NCBI GenBank assembly: GCA_963594655.1
Contig: CAVBFD010000014.1
Coordinates: 1 to 45,800 of the forward strand
Direction: 5' to 3'
DNA length: 45,800 bases
From: Colivivens sp963594655
Lineage (GTDB): Bacteria > Bacteroidota > Bacteroidia > Bacteroidales > Bacteroidaceae
Under the pieces are notes generated by a model that worked only from the letters and a program-made list of their open reading frames with translations, did not search any database and was not told the origin of the DNA. Position numbers and translations under genes: made by a program. Positions 6,607 to 16,114 of the stretch are shown here, piece by piece (the stretch's first letter is position 1; each line of letters opens with the position of its first letter).

Positions 6607-9600
6607 CTATTGTTTCACTGAATTCTTCTCTTCCTTCATCTTCTTGCGGAACAAGGCCTTCCATGAGTCGAAGTCACGCTGGTAGGTCAGTCCGATGCCC
6701 TGCGTGTTGAGAGTGGCTTTGGTGAAGTACTTGTCGTTGGTCTGGTTGTACGCCTTGATGAAGGTGTTGCCGTTCTCGGACAGTCGCCATCTGACATCGA
6801 AGTCCCCGATGAAGGAGGAGGTGTTGGTCAGGGTGTTGTCGCGGTAACCGAAGTTGCCGTTGATGAGCAGCCGGTCGTTGAGCAGCCGTCCGCTGAGTAT
6901 CCCTTCCACATCAAGGTCGTTCCATCCCTGCTCCCCGGTGGACAGACCTGTACCGAAGTTCCACTTGCTGTCTTGTCCTATCACGCTTGACAGCATCTGG
7001 TTGATCTGTCCCGATATGGTGGAGGAGAGTAGGGTGCTTACCTGGTTGGACCCGTACTCACCGTTCGCCCTCGCGTACTCGTTGGTGTAGAACCGTCCCA
7101 GTCCGAGCAGGTAGATCATCTGCATGTTCATCTCGTCGTCCGTACTGATGAGGCTCTTGACCAGTTGGCGGGTCTCGTCGCTCACGTTGGGCAACTGGAT
7201 GTCGAACGCGAAGTCCATGTTGCCCAGTTTCCCCGTGATGTCCAGCTCACAGATGACCTTCACCTTGTTCGTCTGGTTGTAGCCTGTGGCGGACGTGAGG
7301 TCGCGCAGCGGCACTGAGTTGATGGTGTGGTGGCAGATGAGGCGTATGTCGGCGTCGAACGGATTGCCGTTGAATACCACGTTACTCCCTGTCTGCAGTT
7401 CCAGGTCGCGGTAGATGATGTCCTGAAGGTAGAGCCGGTAGCGTCCTCCGGCTATCTGATACACACCGTTCAGGGTGAACGGACTCTTGTTGTGGTAGTA
7501 TGCCAGCAGGTTTCCCGTTCCGTATGTGGTGATATAACCGTCTTCAGTGTTGTCCATCCTGAGCTTTATCTGACAGTTGGGGTTCACATGCATACTGATG
7601 TCCATGTAGATGTCGCCCTGATAGGTGTAGGTCTCTGTCGTGTCATTGTCTTCGTCTGCCGGAATGTCCTCACCGTCACCGGACAGCAGTAGCGGCTTCT
7701 CCTCTTTCTTCTTGAGTGGAGTGGCGTCCCTGAACTCCACGAAGTTGCCTGTGGAGATGGCGTCTGGTGTGGCGGCGTCGTACGCGAAGACACTCCCTTT
7801 GGTAGGTGTGACATCGGCGGACATCCGCAATGGGTGTCCGTCAGACCCGTGTATGTCGAGCGTGGCGTTGGCATAGACCGTCGCATAGAACTTGTCGGAG
7901 TTGAACTCATGCTCGTCGTAGACGGTCACGTCCTCCATCTTTATGTTGAAGTCGTACTTGAAGTTCTTCATGTTCTTGTGCGACAGGACTCCGTTGACCA
8001 CTCCCTCCTTGCCTCTGTTGTCTGAGATATGTATGTCGTTGAAGTTGAACGCGTATTTACGCAGGTGTATGGTGTCCGCGGGGTTGATATGGTACATGAC
8101 GTTCGTAGCCCTCAACCGCATGTCCACATCCGCGCTGACATCACCTGTGATATTGACGTCGTTGAGCGGACCGATGACGTGGATCACTCCGTTCGCGCTT
8201 CCGCTTATGTCCTTGAAGACAGAACCGAGGAAGCCGTTGAGGAACTCTGCGTTGGTGTTGTTGGTGGAGACCCTCAAGTCCATGTCGTTCTGTCCCGGGG
8301 CGATGAAACCGGACACACCGGTCCTGCGGTCCAACCCCTTGTAGTTGTCGATGATGTCCCCGAACACCCTTATTCCCTTTATCCCGTTGTCCCAGAACGC
8401 CTGTATGTACCCTGTGCCGAGCCGTCCGTCCTGCAGGTGGAGGTCTTTGGCGAGTATGTTGGCATTGAGACGGATGTCGTTGTATATGTCGCTCACCACA
8501 GCCTGTCCGGACACTTGTCCCCCGAACCTCACCGCACGGAAGTTTACGAGGTCTGTGACGTAGGCAATCTCCACGTTCTTCAGGTCGGCCACGATGGAGT
8601 CCGAGGGGTCTTCGGAGATGGACCCGTTGAGGGTCACCGACTGGTCGTCATTGTGTACCCTCACATTGTCGAACCGTATGTACTTGCCGTATACATGTAT
8701 GTCTGACGGCTCCATCTGCCAGAGGGTGTCGTTTACCGTGAGTTGTGACCTGTGGATGTTGATGTCAGCCTTTATCTTGCCCAGACTGTCTGTAAAGGCG
8801 GTGGTGGCGTAAACCATACCGTTGGTCTTGTCCGACAGCGGGTCGTTCCAACTGACCAGCGTCTGCACCTTGTCAGCGTCAGCGTCAGCCGTGAGGTTGT
8901 ACTGTGTGGCGTTGGATCCGGTCTTCTTGAGTGTGGACAGTGACACGCTCAACATCCGACTTGTCCCGGTACAGTGTATCTGTGTGCGTCTGTACGCGAT
9001 GTCGTCTCCGCCTGTTATGTGTGGGGCTTCGATGTCAACCTGCAGTGAGTCTGCCGTGGCGTCTATGTGTCCACTTGCGTGTATGGGGGATGTCAGTGTG
9101 TAGCCGGTATTGACGAAGTGGCTCAGAAAGTCGGACTCAGCCACATTGATGTCGAAACCGAACCTGTTGGTGTTGCCCTTCCTGTACGCCATAAGCGACG
9201 GCATGTGCAGACCTACCTGATTTCTGAAAGCGTCAATCAGACTGGTCAGACGGATGTCTCCGTACAGTCTCGCGTCGGCGAAGTCGGTGTGGAGAGTGAT
9301 TTGCCGTGTGTCGCCGTCAGTCCCGATTTCCAGTCTGGCTCTGTCGAGCGTTAACCGCTCCCCTTCAGTGTAGATGTTGAGTGAGTCGATATTGAGTGTT
9401 CCAGTGAGGTTGTCCAAGTCGTTTCCCATGAGTTGCGCCTGTGCGCGGAGACTGTATGACTCGTTTCCGTCAGAGTCTACAAGTCCCAGTCGTGCCGGAT
9501 GGATTCTCCTGACATTCAACGTGCCTTGGTACTGTGACTTGTCGCTGTCGTATGTGCCGTCGAACTGTATTGAAGCAAGTTCATCGTTCACGGTGACACC

Positions 9601-11067
9601 TGCCGTGACGAGTCCCGCATGACTGTTGGCGTTGACGGTTATGTCCGCGTATTTGTGTTTCCTGTATACCAACTCCTTTATGTCTCCCTTTACCGAGCCT
9701 TCGGGTATGCCTGTGCCTGTCAAGACGGCATCCACGTCCAACCGGAATGAAGCGGCGCCGAAGTCGTTGTCACCCAAAATCTTTCCGAGACTGATACCGT
9801 TGGACTGTATGAGTCCGGTCACACGTGTGTTGCTGTCCACTTCCACGTCCATGACCAGGTTTCCCACTTCTGTGTCCAGACTTCCGTCCACGTCCATCCT
9901 GCTTCCTGCCTTGTGGACTGTCCCCACATAGTTGACTGTGCCTATCTTCTCGACTTGCGCCGGCAGGTCTTTGTCGGCAAGTACTCTGAAGAGCAACTGC
10001 TTGCCTTCGTTGTTGAGCAGAATCTGACGGATGTTGACACTGAAGTCCTTGTCTTTCTGTCTGAGTCTGTTGACGTAACCGCTTACAGCTACAATCAGTG
10101 AGTTGTTGTCGGTATGGATGTAGATGTCGTCAGCGTCGACATGATCATCCGTGCCTTCCACAGACGCCTCGAAGTAGAGTGGGGCGGTGAAGTCCCCGAT
10201 GCCGGGAATGAATGGGCTAAGGTCGGCTGGGGTTATGAACGAGTCCTGTATTCGTGTGCGGTAACTAAAAGTACTGTCTTGGCTGTAGTTCCCGTAGTCG
10301 AGTGTCAGCGTGTCGATATTGACGGACGACTGGTGGGTCTTGAGGTTGAAGTCGGTTATCATCGCCCCTTTCCGGTTTCCCGTCACCTTCGCCTGTAGGT
10401 TGCGCAGCCGCAGTCCACTGTTGCGCTCAACGAAATTGAAACGTTTGACCACGAGGTTTACACTGTCGTTGGTGAGGGTCTTCATCGACAGTGTGGCGTC
10501 GATGTCGTTGACATCCAGATGATTCGTGTCGAAGACCCGTTTCCTCTCTTTGCTGAGGACATTGTATGTGACGTGTCCCCTACGGATGATGAGGGAGTTG
10601 ACGCGGATGTCTACCGGCGATTTGTCCCCGTTGTCTGAGGAGAAAGCGTCGATGAGAAACTGACAGTTGAGTGGGGATTGGGGTGTCGCCCTGTGGAGGT
10701 TGACTGTGCAACCGAACAGTTGCGCGTTGGAGATGCCTATCCTGCCCCGCAGGATAGAAGGGATGTCCAACTTGACGGCGGTACGGTCGGACTTCAAAAG
10801 AGGCTTTCCTTCTTTGTCTGCAAGGTACAGGTCATCTATGACGAGGCGGTTGAGCAGACCGATGTCCACACGCCCCACAGAGACTTCTGTGCCTAAGTCA
10901 TTAGACAAAGATTCTGCAACCCAACTTCCTATGGATGTCTGGATTGCAGGAATGTTGACCAGTATTATGAGGCATACGTACACTACCAGTATGCCTCCGA
11001 TAATACTTCTGATTATTTGCTTAACTTTCTTGATACAGCTATCATCTTTATTGCTGTCACCGCGCAC
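6607..11067 (-). CDS. tamB: TamB-like translocation and assembly module protein
   Basis: The 1486-residue protein has one N-terminal membrane anchor (IIGGILVVYVCLIILVNI, about residues 23-40). A very long beta-rich periplasmic body follows, built of repetitive polar/hydrophobic strands. The C-terminal domain is of the TamB/DUF490 type, ending with QISTLLSSTISGQINQMLS, the GRLLNDRLLINGNFGYRDN region and a terminal beta-barrel-like segment. TamB proteins bridge the inner and outer membranes and act in outer-membrane protein assembly or lipid transport. In Bacteroidetes they are large like this one. No ATG fits before the membrane helix, so the start is the GTG at 11067, which makes the gene overlap the end of ribH by 55 nt. 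No TamA-type partner is in the window. Confidence 0.93.
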   Translation of the reverse strand: MRGDSNKDDSCIKKVKQIIRSIIGGILVVYVCLIILVNIPAIQTSIGSWVAESLSNDLGTEVSVGRVDIGLLNRLVIDDLYLADKEGKPLLKSDRTAVKLDIPSILRGRIGISNAQLFGCTVNLHRATPQSPLNCQFLIDAFSSDNGDKSPVDIRVNSLIIRRGHVTYNVLSKERKRVFDTNHLDVNDIDATLSMKTLTNDSVNLVVKRFNFVERNSGLRLRNLQAKVTGNRKGAMITDFNLKTHQSSVNIDTLTLDYGNYSQDSTFSYRTRIQDSFITPADLSPFIPGIGDFTAPLYFEASVEGTDDHVDADDIYIHTDNNSLIVAVSGYVNRLRQKDKDFSVNIRQILLNNEGKQLLFRVLADKDLPAQVEKIGTVNYVGTVHKAGSRMDVDGSLDTEVGNLVMDVEVDSNTRVTGLIQSNGISLGKILGDNDFGAASFRLDVDAVLTGTGIPEGSVKGDIKELVYRKHKYADITVNANSHAGLVTAGVTVNDELASIQFDGTYDSDKSQYQGTLNVRRIHPARLGLVDSDGNESYSLRAQAQLMGNDLDNLTGTLNIDSLNIYTEGERLTLDRARLEIGTDGDTRQITLHTDFADARLYGDIRLTSLIDAFRNQVGLHMPSLMAYRKGNTNRFGFDINVAESDFLSHFVNTGYTLTSPIHASGHIDATADSLQVDIEAPHITGGDDIAYRRTQIHCTGTSRMLSVSLSTLKKTGSNATQYNLTADADADKVQTLVSWNDPLSDKTNGMVYATTAFTDSLGKIKADINIHRSQLTVNDTLWQMEPSDIHVYGKYIRFDNVRVHNDDQSVTLNGSISEDPSDSIVADLKNVEIAYVTDLVNFRAVRFGGQVSGQAVVSDIYNDIRLNANILAKDLHLQDGRLGTGYIQAFWDNGIKGIRVFGDIIDNYKGLDRRTGVSGFIAPGQNDMDLRVSTNNTNAEFLNGFLGSVFKDISGSANGVIHVIGPLNDVNITGDVSADVDMRLRATNVMYHINPADTIHLRKYAFNFNDIHISDNRGKEGVVNGVLSHKNMKNFKYDFNIKMEDVTVYDEHEFNSDKFYATVYANATLDIHGSDGHPLRMSADVTPTKGSVFAYDAATPDAISTGNFVEFRDATPLKKKEEKPLLLSGDGEDIPADEDNDTTETYTYQGDIYMDISMHVNPNCQIKLRMDNTEDGYITTYGTGNLLAYYHNKSPFTLNGVYQIAGGRYRLYLQDIIYRDLELQTGSNVVFNGNPFDADIRLICHHTINSVPLRDLTSATGYNQTNKVKVICELDITGKLGNMDFAFDIQLPNVSDETRQLVKSLISTDDEMNMQMIYLLGLGRFYTNEYARANGEYGSNQVSTLLSSTISGQINQMLSSVIGQDSKWNFGTGLSTGEQGWNDLDVEGILSGRLLNDRLLINGNFGYRDNTLTNTSSFIGDFDVRWRLSENGNTFIKAYNQTNDKYFTKATLNTQGIGLTYQRDFDSWKALFRKKMKEEKNSVKQ

Positions 11068-11504
11068 TCGTCTCCCTTGTTGCCCATCCTGCCTCCGCAG
11101 CGGTCAAGTGCCTGTTGCATGTCGTTGGTTGTGATGAGTCCGTAGATGACAGGGATGTTCTGGGTGGCGTTGAGGCGTGCCAGTCCGTAGGTTGTTCCCT
11201 CACAGATATAGTCGAAATGAGGCGTGTCGCCACGTATGACACAACCGATGGCAATGACCGCGTCCACACCTGTCTTCACCATCAGTTGTGAACCGTAAAT
11301 CAGTTCGAAGCTGCCGGGAACGGTCTCGACACGGATGTCGTCGGGGTTTACGCCCAACTTGCAGAGGGTACTCTTAGCCCCGTCAAGCAGCGCGCCGGTC
11401 ACGCTCTCGTTCCATTCACTGACCACGATGCCCACCTTCATGCCCGTAGCGTCAGGTATGCTGTCGATGTCGTAGTCGGAGAGATTATGGTTGATTGTCG
11501 CCAT
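11013..11504 (-). CDS. ribH: 6,7-dimethyl-8-ribityllumazine synthase
   Basis: RibH condenses the pyrimidine intermediate with 3,4-dihydroxybutanone phosphate, the penultimate step of riboflavin synthesis. The 163-residue length is standard. Diagnostic motifs are VPGSFELIYGSQ, GCVIRGDTPHFDYIC with the catalytic His96, and CGGRMGNKGDECAVTAIKM. The frame extends upstream to 11579, but the family N-terminus fits the ATG at 11504 (MATINHN), and the upstream stretch would run into the spacer after the TPR gene. It follows the TPR gene by 37 nt and overlaps tamB by 55 nt. Confidence 0.96.
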   Translation of the reverse strand: MATINHNLSDYDIDSIPDATGMKVGIVVSEWNESVTGALLDGAKSTLCKLGVNPDDIRVETVPGSFELIYGSQLMVKTGVDAVIAIGCVIRGDTPHFDYICEGTTYGLARLNATQNIPVIYGLITTNDMQQALDRCGGRMGNKGDECAVTAIKMIAVSRKLSK

Positions 11505-11541
11505 TTGTCTTCTGTTCAAAAAAACACGTGCCGTGCGGTTT

Positions 11542-12210
11542 TTACTTGCTTGCCCTTTCGATGTATTTGTCGATGTCATTGGCGAGAGGTGAGCGGAAGT
11601 ACTTGGTCTTGATTTCCTTGTAGAGTTCCACTGCCTTGTCGGCCTTGTCCAACTCTTCGTAAATCTTTCCTGCCTTGAGGAGGAATACCGGACTTACGGC
11701 GTCGTTGTCGGCTGCCTTGGCTGCCTTCAGCATGGTCTCCGCGCCTTTCTCATTCTCTCCCTTGGTAACGTAGCAGTCACCCAGTGCGCCCAGTGCGGAC
11801 GGAGAGATAATCTGGTCGTCTTGTGCGGAGTAGTCCTCCAACATTTTGATTGCCTCGTCGGTACGGTCGAGTTTCGCATAGCAGAGTCCCGCATAGAGCT
11901 TCGCGATGTTGGCTGTCTTGGTTCCGCTGTACTCGTCGATAATCTTGAGGAGACCGTTTGCGGCGTCACCGTTGAGAGCCTGCTCGTACTGTCCCTGCGC
12001 GAAGGCTACCTGACACTTTGCTATTGCCTTGTCAGCCTCTTCGGTCTGGTTGTTTATGTGCATCTTGTAGATGTAGATGCCGGCCACAACTACGATGATT
12101 GCGGCGATTACAATCAGGATTTTCTTGAGGTGTTTCTCGATGAAAGCCTCTGTGTTGGAGAGATCCACGTCAAGTCCAATCATGCTGTTTGATGCTTTTT
12201 TCTTTACCAT
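11542..12210 (-). CDS. Membrane-anchored tetratricopeptide repeat protein
   Basis: The 222-residue protein has a short basic cytosolic N-terminus (MVKKKASNSM) and one membrane helix (ILIVIAAIIVVVAGIYIY, about residues 31-48). A periplasmic region of TPR-like helical pairs follows, for example ANIAKLYAGLCYAKLDRTDEA, SALGALGDCYVTKGENEKGA and FLLKAGKIYEELDKADKAVELY. This layout resembles YfgM-type ancillary proteins that associate with protein export or outer-membrane assembly, but the resemblance is only architectural. It is the first gene of the unit leading into ribH, tamB and nadE. The start is the ATG at 12210, where the basic segment precedes the helix; the frame upstream is non-coding in appearance and contains the promoter. 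Confidence 0.87.
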   Translation of the reverse strand: MVKKKASNSMIGLDVDLSNTEAFIEKHLKKILIVIAAIIVVVAGIYIYKMHINNQTEEADKAIAKCQVAFAQGQYEQALNGDAANGLLKIIDEYSGTKTANIAKLYAGLCYAKLDRTDEAIKMLEDYSAQDDQIISPSALGALGDCYVTKGENEKGAETMLKAAKAADNDAVSPVFLLKAGKIYEELDKADKAVELYKEIKTKYFRSPLANDIDKYIERASK

Positions 12211-12303
12211 GTTATTGTTCTGTTTATTATTTATTCCATCGGTTTTATGCCGCTCCGTAATCTGACCGTCGCGCGTATTCAGACAGAAAGCGCATTTGAC
12301 TTG

Positions 12304-12311
12304 CAAATTTA
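12304..12311 (-). promoter_or_regulatory. Candidate promoter -7 element for the TPR-ribH-tamB-nadE unit
   Basis: Read on the minus strand this is TAAATTTG, a perfect TAnnTTTG. No good TTTG was found 19-21 nt further upstream, so only the -7 element is supported. Transcription would start near 12297, giving a leader of about 87 nt before the ATG at 12210. Confidence 0.5.
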
Positions 12312-12365
12312 CTGGTTTTTATTTGAATGGCGATGCGAAAACTGGAAAAAGATGTCCCAGGTGCA

Positions 12366-12402
12366 CAAAAAAAAGGTCTGCACCAAAACTGATGCAGACC
12401 TT
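12366..12402 (-). terminator. Intrinsic terminator after transketolase
   Basis: On the minus strand a perfect 10-bp stem (AAGGTCTGCA pairing with TGCAGACCTT, arms at 12393-12402 and 12373-12382) with a 10-nt loop is followed directly by a run of T (A bases at 12366-12374 on the plus strand). It begins 22 nt after the transketolase stop and would end the arabinose transcript before the TPR promoter. Confidence 0.93.
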
Positions 12403-12424
12403 GAATTCCAAGTGTATGTCTGTC

Positions 12425-14443
12425 TTAGAGCAGAGCCTTCACCTGATTGTAGACATTCTCGGCAGTGTAGCCAAGTTTCTCGTCGAGTACCTTGTAAGGT
12501 GCTGAGAAACCGAAGCTCTTCAAGCCCCATACTGTTCCTTCGCTGCGAGGAACGAGTCCCTCAAGGGTTACAGGCAGTCCGGCTGTGAGACCGAACTTCT
12601 TGACACCTGCGGGAAGAACAGCGTTCTGATACTCCTTGGACTGTGTGCGGAAGAGTCCCTCAGACGGAACACTTACGATAGAACACTTCACACCGTCCTT
12701 GCGGAGCAGTTCGGATCCGGCAACCAGTGTCGCCACCTCTGAACCTGAGGCTACCAGTATCACGTCTGGGTTGGAGTCGCTTCCGGCGATGACATACGCG
12801 CCCTTGTCAGCCTGTGTGTAGTCAGTACCTGTAGGCAGGTCGTTGATGTTCTGGCGTGAGAGGATGAGAGCGGAAGGAGTGGCAGTGTTCTCCATAGCCA
12901 GTTTCCATGCCTCTGTAGTCTCCTTGGCGTCAGCCGGACGGAGTACGAGCATTGAGTTCTTGCCGTGGTGGTTCTGCAACTTCTCCATCAGACGGATCTG
13001 TGCTTCCTGCTCTACAGGCTCGTGTGTAGGTCCGTCCTCACCCACACGGAACGCGTCGTGTGTCCAGATGAACTTCACCGGCAGTTCCATGAGGGCGGCC
13101 ATACGTACAGCCGGTTTCATGTAGTCGGAGAACACGAAGAAAGTACCGCATGCCGGGATGACTCCTCCGTGGAGAGCCATACCTATACAGCAACATGCCA
13201 TCGACAGTTCGGCGACACCTGCCTGGAAGAACGCGCCTGTGAAGTCGCCGGCGGCAAGTGAGTGGGTCTTCTTCAGGAAGCCGTCAGTCTTGTCGGAGTT
13301 GGAGAGGTCCGCTGAAGCGCAAATCATGTTAGGCACCTGTTCAGCGAGTACTCCCAACACGGCCGCACTCGCACTGCGTGTTGAGTCGTTGGCTTTCTGC
13401 TGAACCTTAGACCAGTCCACTTTAGGAGCAGCACCGCTGAACCACTCGTCCTGCTGCGCCTTCTTCTCCGGGTTGGACTTAGCCCATTCAGCTTCTTCAG
13501 CATAACGTGCCGCACAGATACCCTTCAACTCTTCAGCACGCTTGGCGTACATGTCCTTCACGTCGTCGAAAATCTGGAACGGATCGTCAGGATTTCCACC
13601 AAGGTTCTTCACGGTGTTGCGGAAAGCGTCGCCACCGAGTGGGGCTCCATGTGTCTTGCAGTTGGCCTCGTATGACGATCCGTCGTCCTTCAGCGCGCCC
13701 TTGCCCATGATGCACTTGCCTATGATGAGGGCTGGCTTGCCCTTTACCGCTTTCGCCCATTCGATGGCCTCACGGATCTGTGCCGCGTCGTTACCGCAAA
13801 TCTCTTTCACTTCCCATCCGAGGGCTCTGTACTTGGCTGCGGTGTCTTCGTTCATGACCACCTTGGTCTCTGTAGACAACTGTATGTCGTTGGAGTCATA
13901 GAACATCACGAGGTTGTCAAGTCCGAGGATTCCGGCTATACGCGCACCGCCCTGGCTTATCTCCTCCTCGACACCTCCGTCGGAGATGTAGGCATAGATT
14001 GTCTCTTTTGAGAAGGTAGGGTTGCCTGTGTGGGCCGCGAGGAACTTGGCGGCGATGGCGGCGCCGACAGCGAACACATGTCCCTGGCCGAGCGGACCTG
14101 AGGTATTCTCGATGCCGCGCGCGATGTCGAACTCGGGGTGACCTGTGGTAGGCGCGCCCCACTGACGGAGCTGCTGCAGTTCCTCAAGTGAGAACTTGCC
14201 GATGAGGGCAAGCTGTGAGTACAACATCGGGGCCATATGGCCCGGATCGAGGAAGAAACGGTCACGGCCCACCCACTCAGGGTTCTGTGGGTCGTATTGA
14301 AGATATTCGGAGTAAAGCACGTTTATGAAATCAGCTCCTCCCATGGCACCGCCCGGGTGACCCGACTTCGCCTTTTCAACCATAGAGGCGGCCAGGATAC
14401 GTATGTTGTCGGCCGCGTGATTTAAAACTTGAATAGAGTTCAT
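12425..14443 (-). CDS. tkt: Transketolase
   Basis: Transketolase moves two-carbon ketol units between sugar phosphates with thiamine diphosphate, linking pentose phosphates to glycolysis. The 672 residues include the N-terminal SGHPGGAMGGADF motif, the thiamine diphosphate site in ISDGGVEEEISQGG with DSNDIQLS, and the pyrimidine-domain segment FRVGEDGPTHEPVEQ with its catalytic Glu. Length is normal. It starts 12 nt after araB and is the last gene of the arabinose unit. That placement fits its task of consuming xylulose-5-phosphate made from L-arabinose. Confidence 0.97.
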   Translation of the reverse strand: MNSIQVLNHAADNIRILAASMVEKAKSGHPGGAMGGADFINVLYSEYLQYDPQNPEWVGRDRFFLDPGHMAPMLYSQLALIGKFSLEELQQLRQWGAPTTGHPEFDIARGIENTSGPLGQGHVFAVGAAIAAKFLAAHTGNPTFSKETIYAYISDGGVEEEISQGGARIAGILGLDNLVMFYDSNDIQLSTETKVVMNEDTAAKYRALGWEVKEICGNDAAQIREAIEWAKAVKGKPALIIGKCIMGKGALKDDGSSYEANCKTHGAPLGGDAFRNTVKNLGGNPDDPFQIFDDVKDMYAKRAEELKGICAARYAEEAEWAKSNPEKKAQQDEWFSGAAPKVDWSKVQQKANDSTRSASAAVLGVLAEQVPNMICASADLSNSDKTDGFLKKTHSLAAGDFTGAFFQAGVAELSMACCCIGMALHGGVIPACGTFFVFSDYMKPAVRMAALMELPVKFIWTHDAFRVGEDGPTHEPVEQEAQIRLMEKLQNHHGKNSMLVLRPADAKETTEAWKLAMENTATPSALILSRQNINDLPTGTDYTQADKGAYVIAGSDSNPDVILVASGSEVATLVAGSELLRKDGVKCSIVSVPSEGLFRTQSKEYQNAVLPAGVKKFGLTAGLPVTLEGLVPRSEGTVWGLKSFGFSAPYKVLDEKLGYTAENVYNQVKALL

Positions 14444-14455
14444 CTAAATATTCTG

Positions 14456-16051
14456 TTAATCGTTACGTTTGCATTCTACTGCCATCTCTTCTATTGGCAG
14501 ACATTTCTTGTAGGTGTCGAGATACTTGTTGAATCCTTCGACATCAACCGGGTCCGGTTCTACAGACACACCTTCGTTGCCGGCAAACACCTCCTTGTCG
14601 AGGAAGTCTGCAAGATTCAGCTTTTCTGTGTTGTTGACGAGGTATGAAGCCAACAGGGCAATACCCCACGCTCCGCCTTCACCCGCTGTCTCCATGACAG
14701 AGATAGGTGAGTTGAGCGCAGCCGCCAGCATCTTCTGTCCGACTCCCTTGGTGGTGAAGTAACCTCCGTGGGCGGTGATGCGGTCTACCTTGACCTGCTC
14801 TCTCTTCAGGAGGATGTCGTTGCCGATTTTAAGCACTCCGATGGCACCGTAGAGGTGGGTGCGCATGAAGTTGGGCAAGGTAAACTTGTCGTTGGCTGAA
14901 CGGACTACAATCGGTCGGCCGTCAGGAAGTCTTGTGACAGGCTCTCCTGATATGTAATTGTAGGAAAGCAAGCCTCCACAGTCAGGCGCGCCCTTGAGCG
15001 CGACTTCAAAGAGGCGTGTATACAACTCGTCGGTTGTCTGTTCCACTCCCAACAGTTCCGCGTACTCCTTGAAAATCTTTATCCACGCGTTGATGTCGGA
15101 CGTGCAGTTGTTGCAGTGAACCATTGCCACGAGACTTCCGTCAGGGGTGGTCACCATGTCTATCATCTCATACGGCTTGGAGAGTTCTTTCTCCAGCACG
15201 ATCATAGAGAAGGATGATGTTCCGGCCGACACGTTTCCCGTACGCTGCTTCACAGAGTTGGTGGCAACCATACCTGTGCCGGCGTCACCCTCGGGCGGAC
15301 ATACTGGAATGCCCGGTTTCAGGTGTCCTGACACGTCGAGCTTGTTGGCTCCGTCGGGTGTGAGGTAACCCGCGTCCTCTCCCGCGTCCAGTGCCTTAGG
15401 CAGAATGTCGAGCAGTTTCCACTTGAAGCCTTTCGGCTCGATGAGGTTGTCGAACTCCTCTACCATAGCCGCGTCATAGGTGTGGGTCTTCGGGTCTACC
15501 GGGATCATACCTGACGCGTCACCGACACCAAGCACTTTCTTACCTGTAATCTGCCAGTGGACATAACCAGCGAGGGTGGTGAGGAAGTCGATGTCTGCCA
15601 CGTGTTCCTCGTTGTCCAGGATGGCCTCGTACAGGTGTGAGATGCTCCAGCGGAGCGGTATGTTGTAGTTGAAGTGCCTTGACAGTATTGACGCCGCCTT
15701 GGCTGTGTTGGTGTTGCGCCAAGTACGGAAGGGAACCAGAATGTCGTTGCCCTTGAATGGCATGTATCCGTGCATCATGGCACTGATGCCGATGGCTGCA
15801 AGGGTCTCAATCTCCGTGTCGTACTGTTCAAGAACGTTCTTGCGCAGGTCGGCGTAGCAGTCCTGCAGTCCGTACCAGATAGCTTCGGTGCTGTATGTCC
15901 ACAGTCCGTCCACCAACTGGTTCTCCCAGGTGTGGCTTCCCTGTGCTATCGGCTTGTTCTCTTGGTCAATCAAGACAGCCTTGATACGGGTGGAACCGAA
16001 TTCTATTCCCAATATGGCCTTGCCATCCTTAATTGTTTGTTTCGCATCCAT
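14456..16051 (-). CDS. araB: L-ribulokinase, FGGY carbohydrate kinase
   Basis: The 531-residue protein is an FGGY-family sugar kinase. The N-terminal phosphate loop is GIEFGSTRIKAVLID and the second nucleotide motif is GNVSAGTSSFSMIV. AGEGGAWGIALLASY near the C-terminus is part of the ADP site. The family alone does not fix the substrate. Its place directly after araA and araD makes L-ribulose the expected substrate, giving L-ribulose-5-phosphate. It is the FGGY type found in Bacteroides arabinose clusters rather than a close copy of enteric AraB. It is 63 nt after araA and 12 nt before tkt. Confidence 0.9.
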   Translation of the reverse strand: MDAKQTIKDGKAILGIEFGSTRIKAVLIDQENKPIAQGSHTWENQLVDGLWTYSTEAIWYGLQDCYADLRKNVLEQYDTEIETLAAIGISAMMHGYMPFKGNDILVPFRTWRNTNTAKAASILSRHFNYNIPLRWSISHLYEAILDNEEHVADIDFLTTLAGYVHWQITGKKVLGVGDASGMIPVDPKTHTYDAAMVEEFDNLIEPKGFKWKLLDILPKALDAGEDAGYLTPDGANKLDVSGHLKPGIPVCPPEGDAGTGMVATNSVKQRTGNVSAGTSSFSMIVLEKELSKPYEMIDMVTTPDGSLVAMVHCNNCTSDINAWIKIFKEYAELLGVEQTTDELYTRLFEVALKGAPDCGGLLSYNYISGEPVTRLPDGRPIVVRSANDKFTLPNFMRTHLYGAIGVLKIGNDILLKREQVKVDRITAHGGYFTTKGVGQKMLAAALNSPISVMETAGEGGAWGIALLASYLVNNTEKLNLADFLDKEVFAGNEGVSVEPDPVDVEGFNKYLDTYKKCLPIEEMAVECKRND

Positions 16052-16078
16052 ACTTAATTAGGATTTAATGATGATAAA

Positions 16079-16106
16079 TTCCAGGCGGCGCTTAGGCCAC
16101 CTGGAA
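16079..16106 (-). other. Intercistronic hairpin between araA and araB
   Basis: An 11-bp stem with one G-U pair (arms 16079-16089 and 16096-16106) encloses a 6-nt loop and sits in the 63-nt gap between araA and araB. It starts 8 nt after the araA stop and has no T-tract. It may be an RNA-stability or processing element, or a weak attenuator. Confidence 0.7.
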
Positions 16107-16114
16107 ATTGATTG

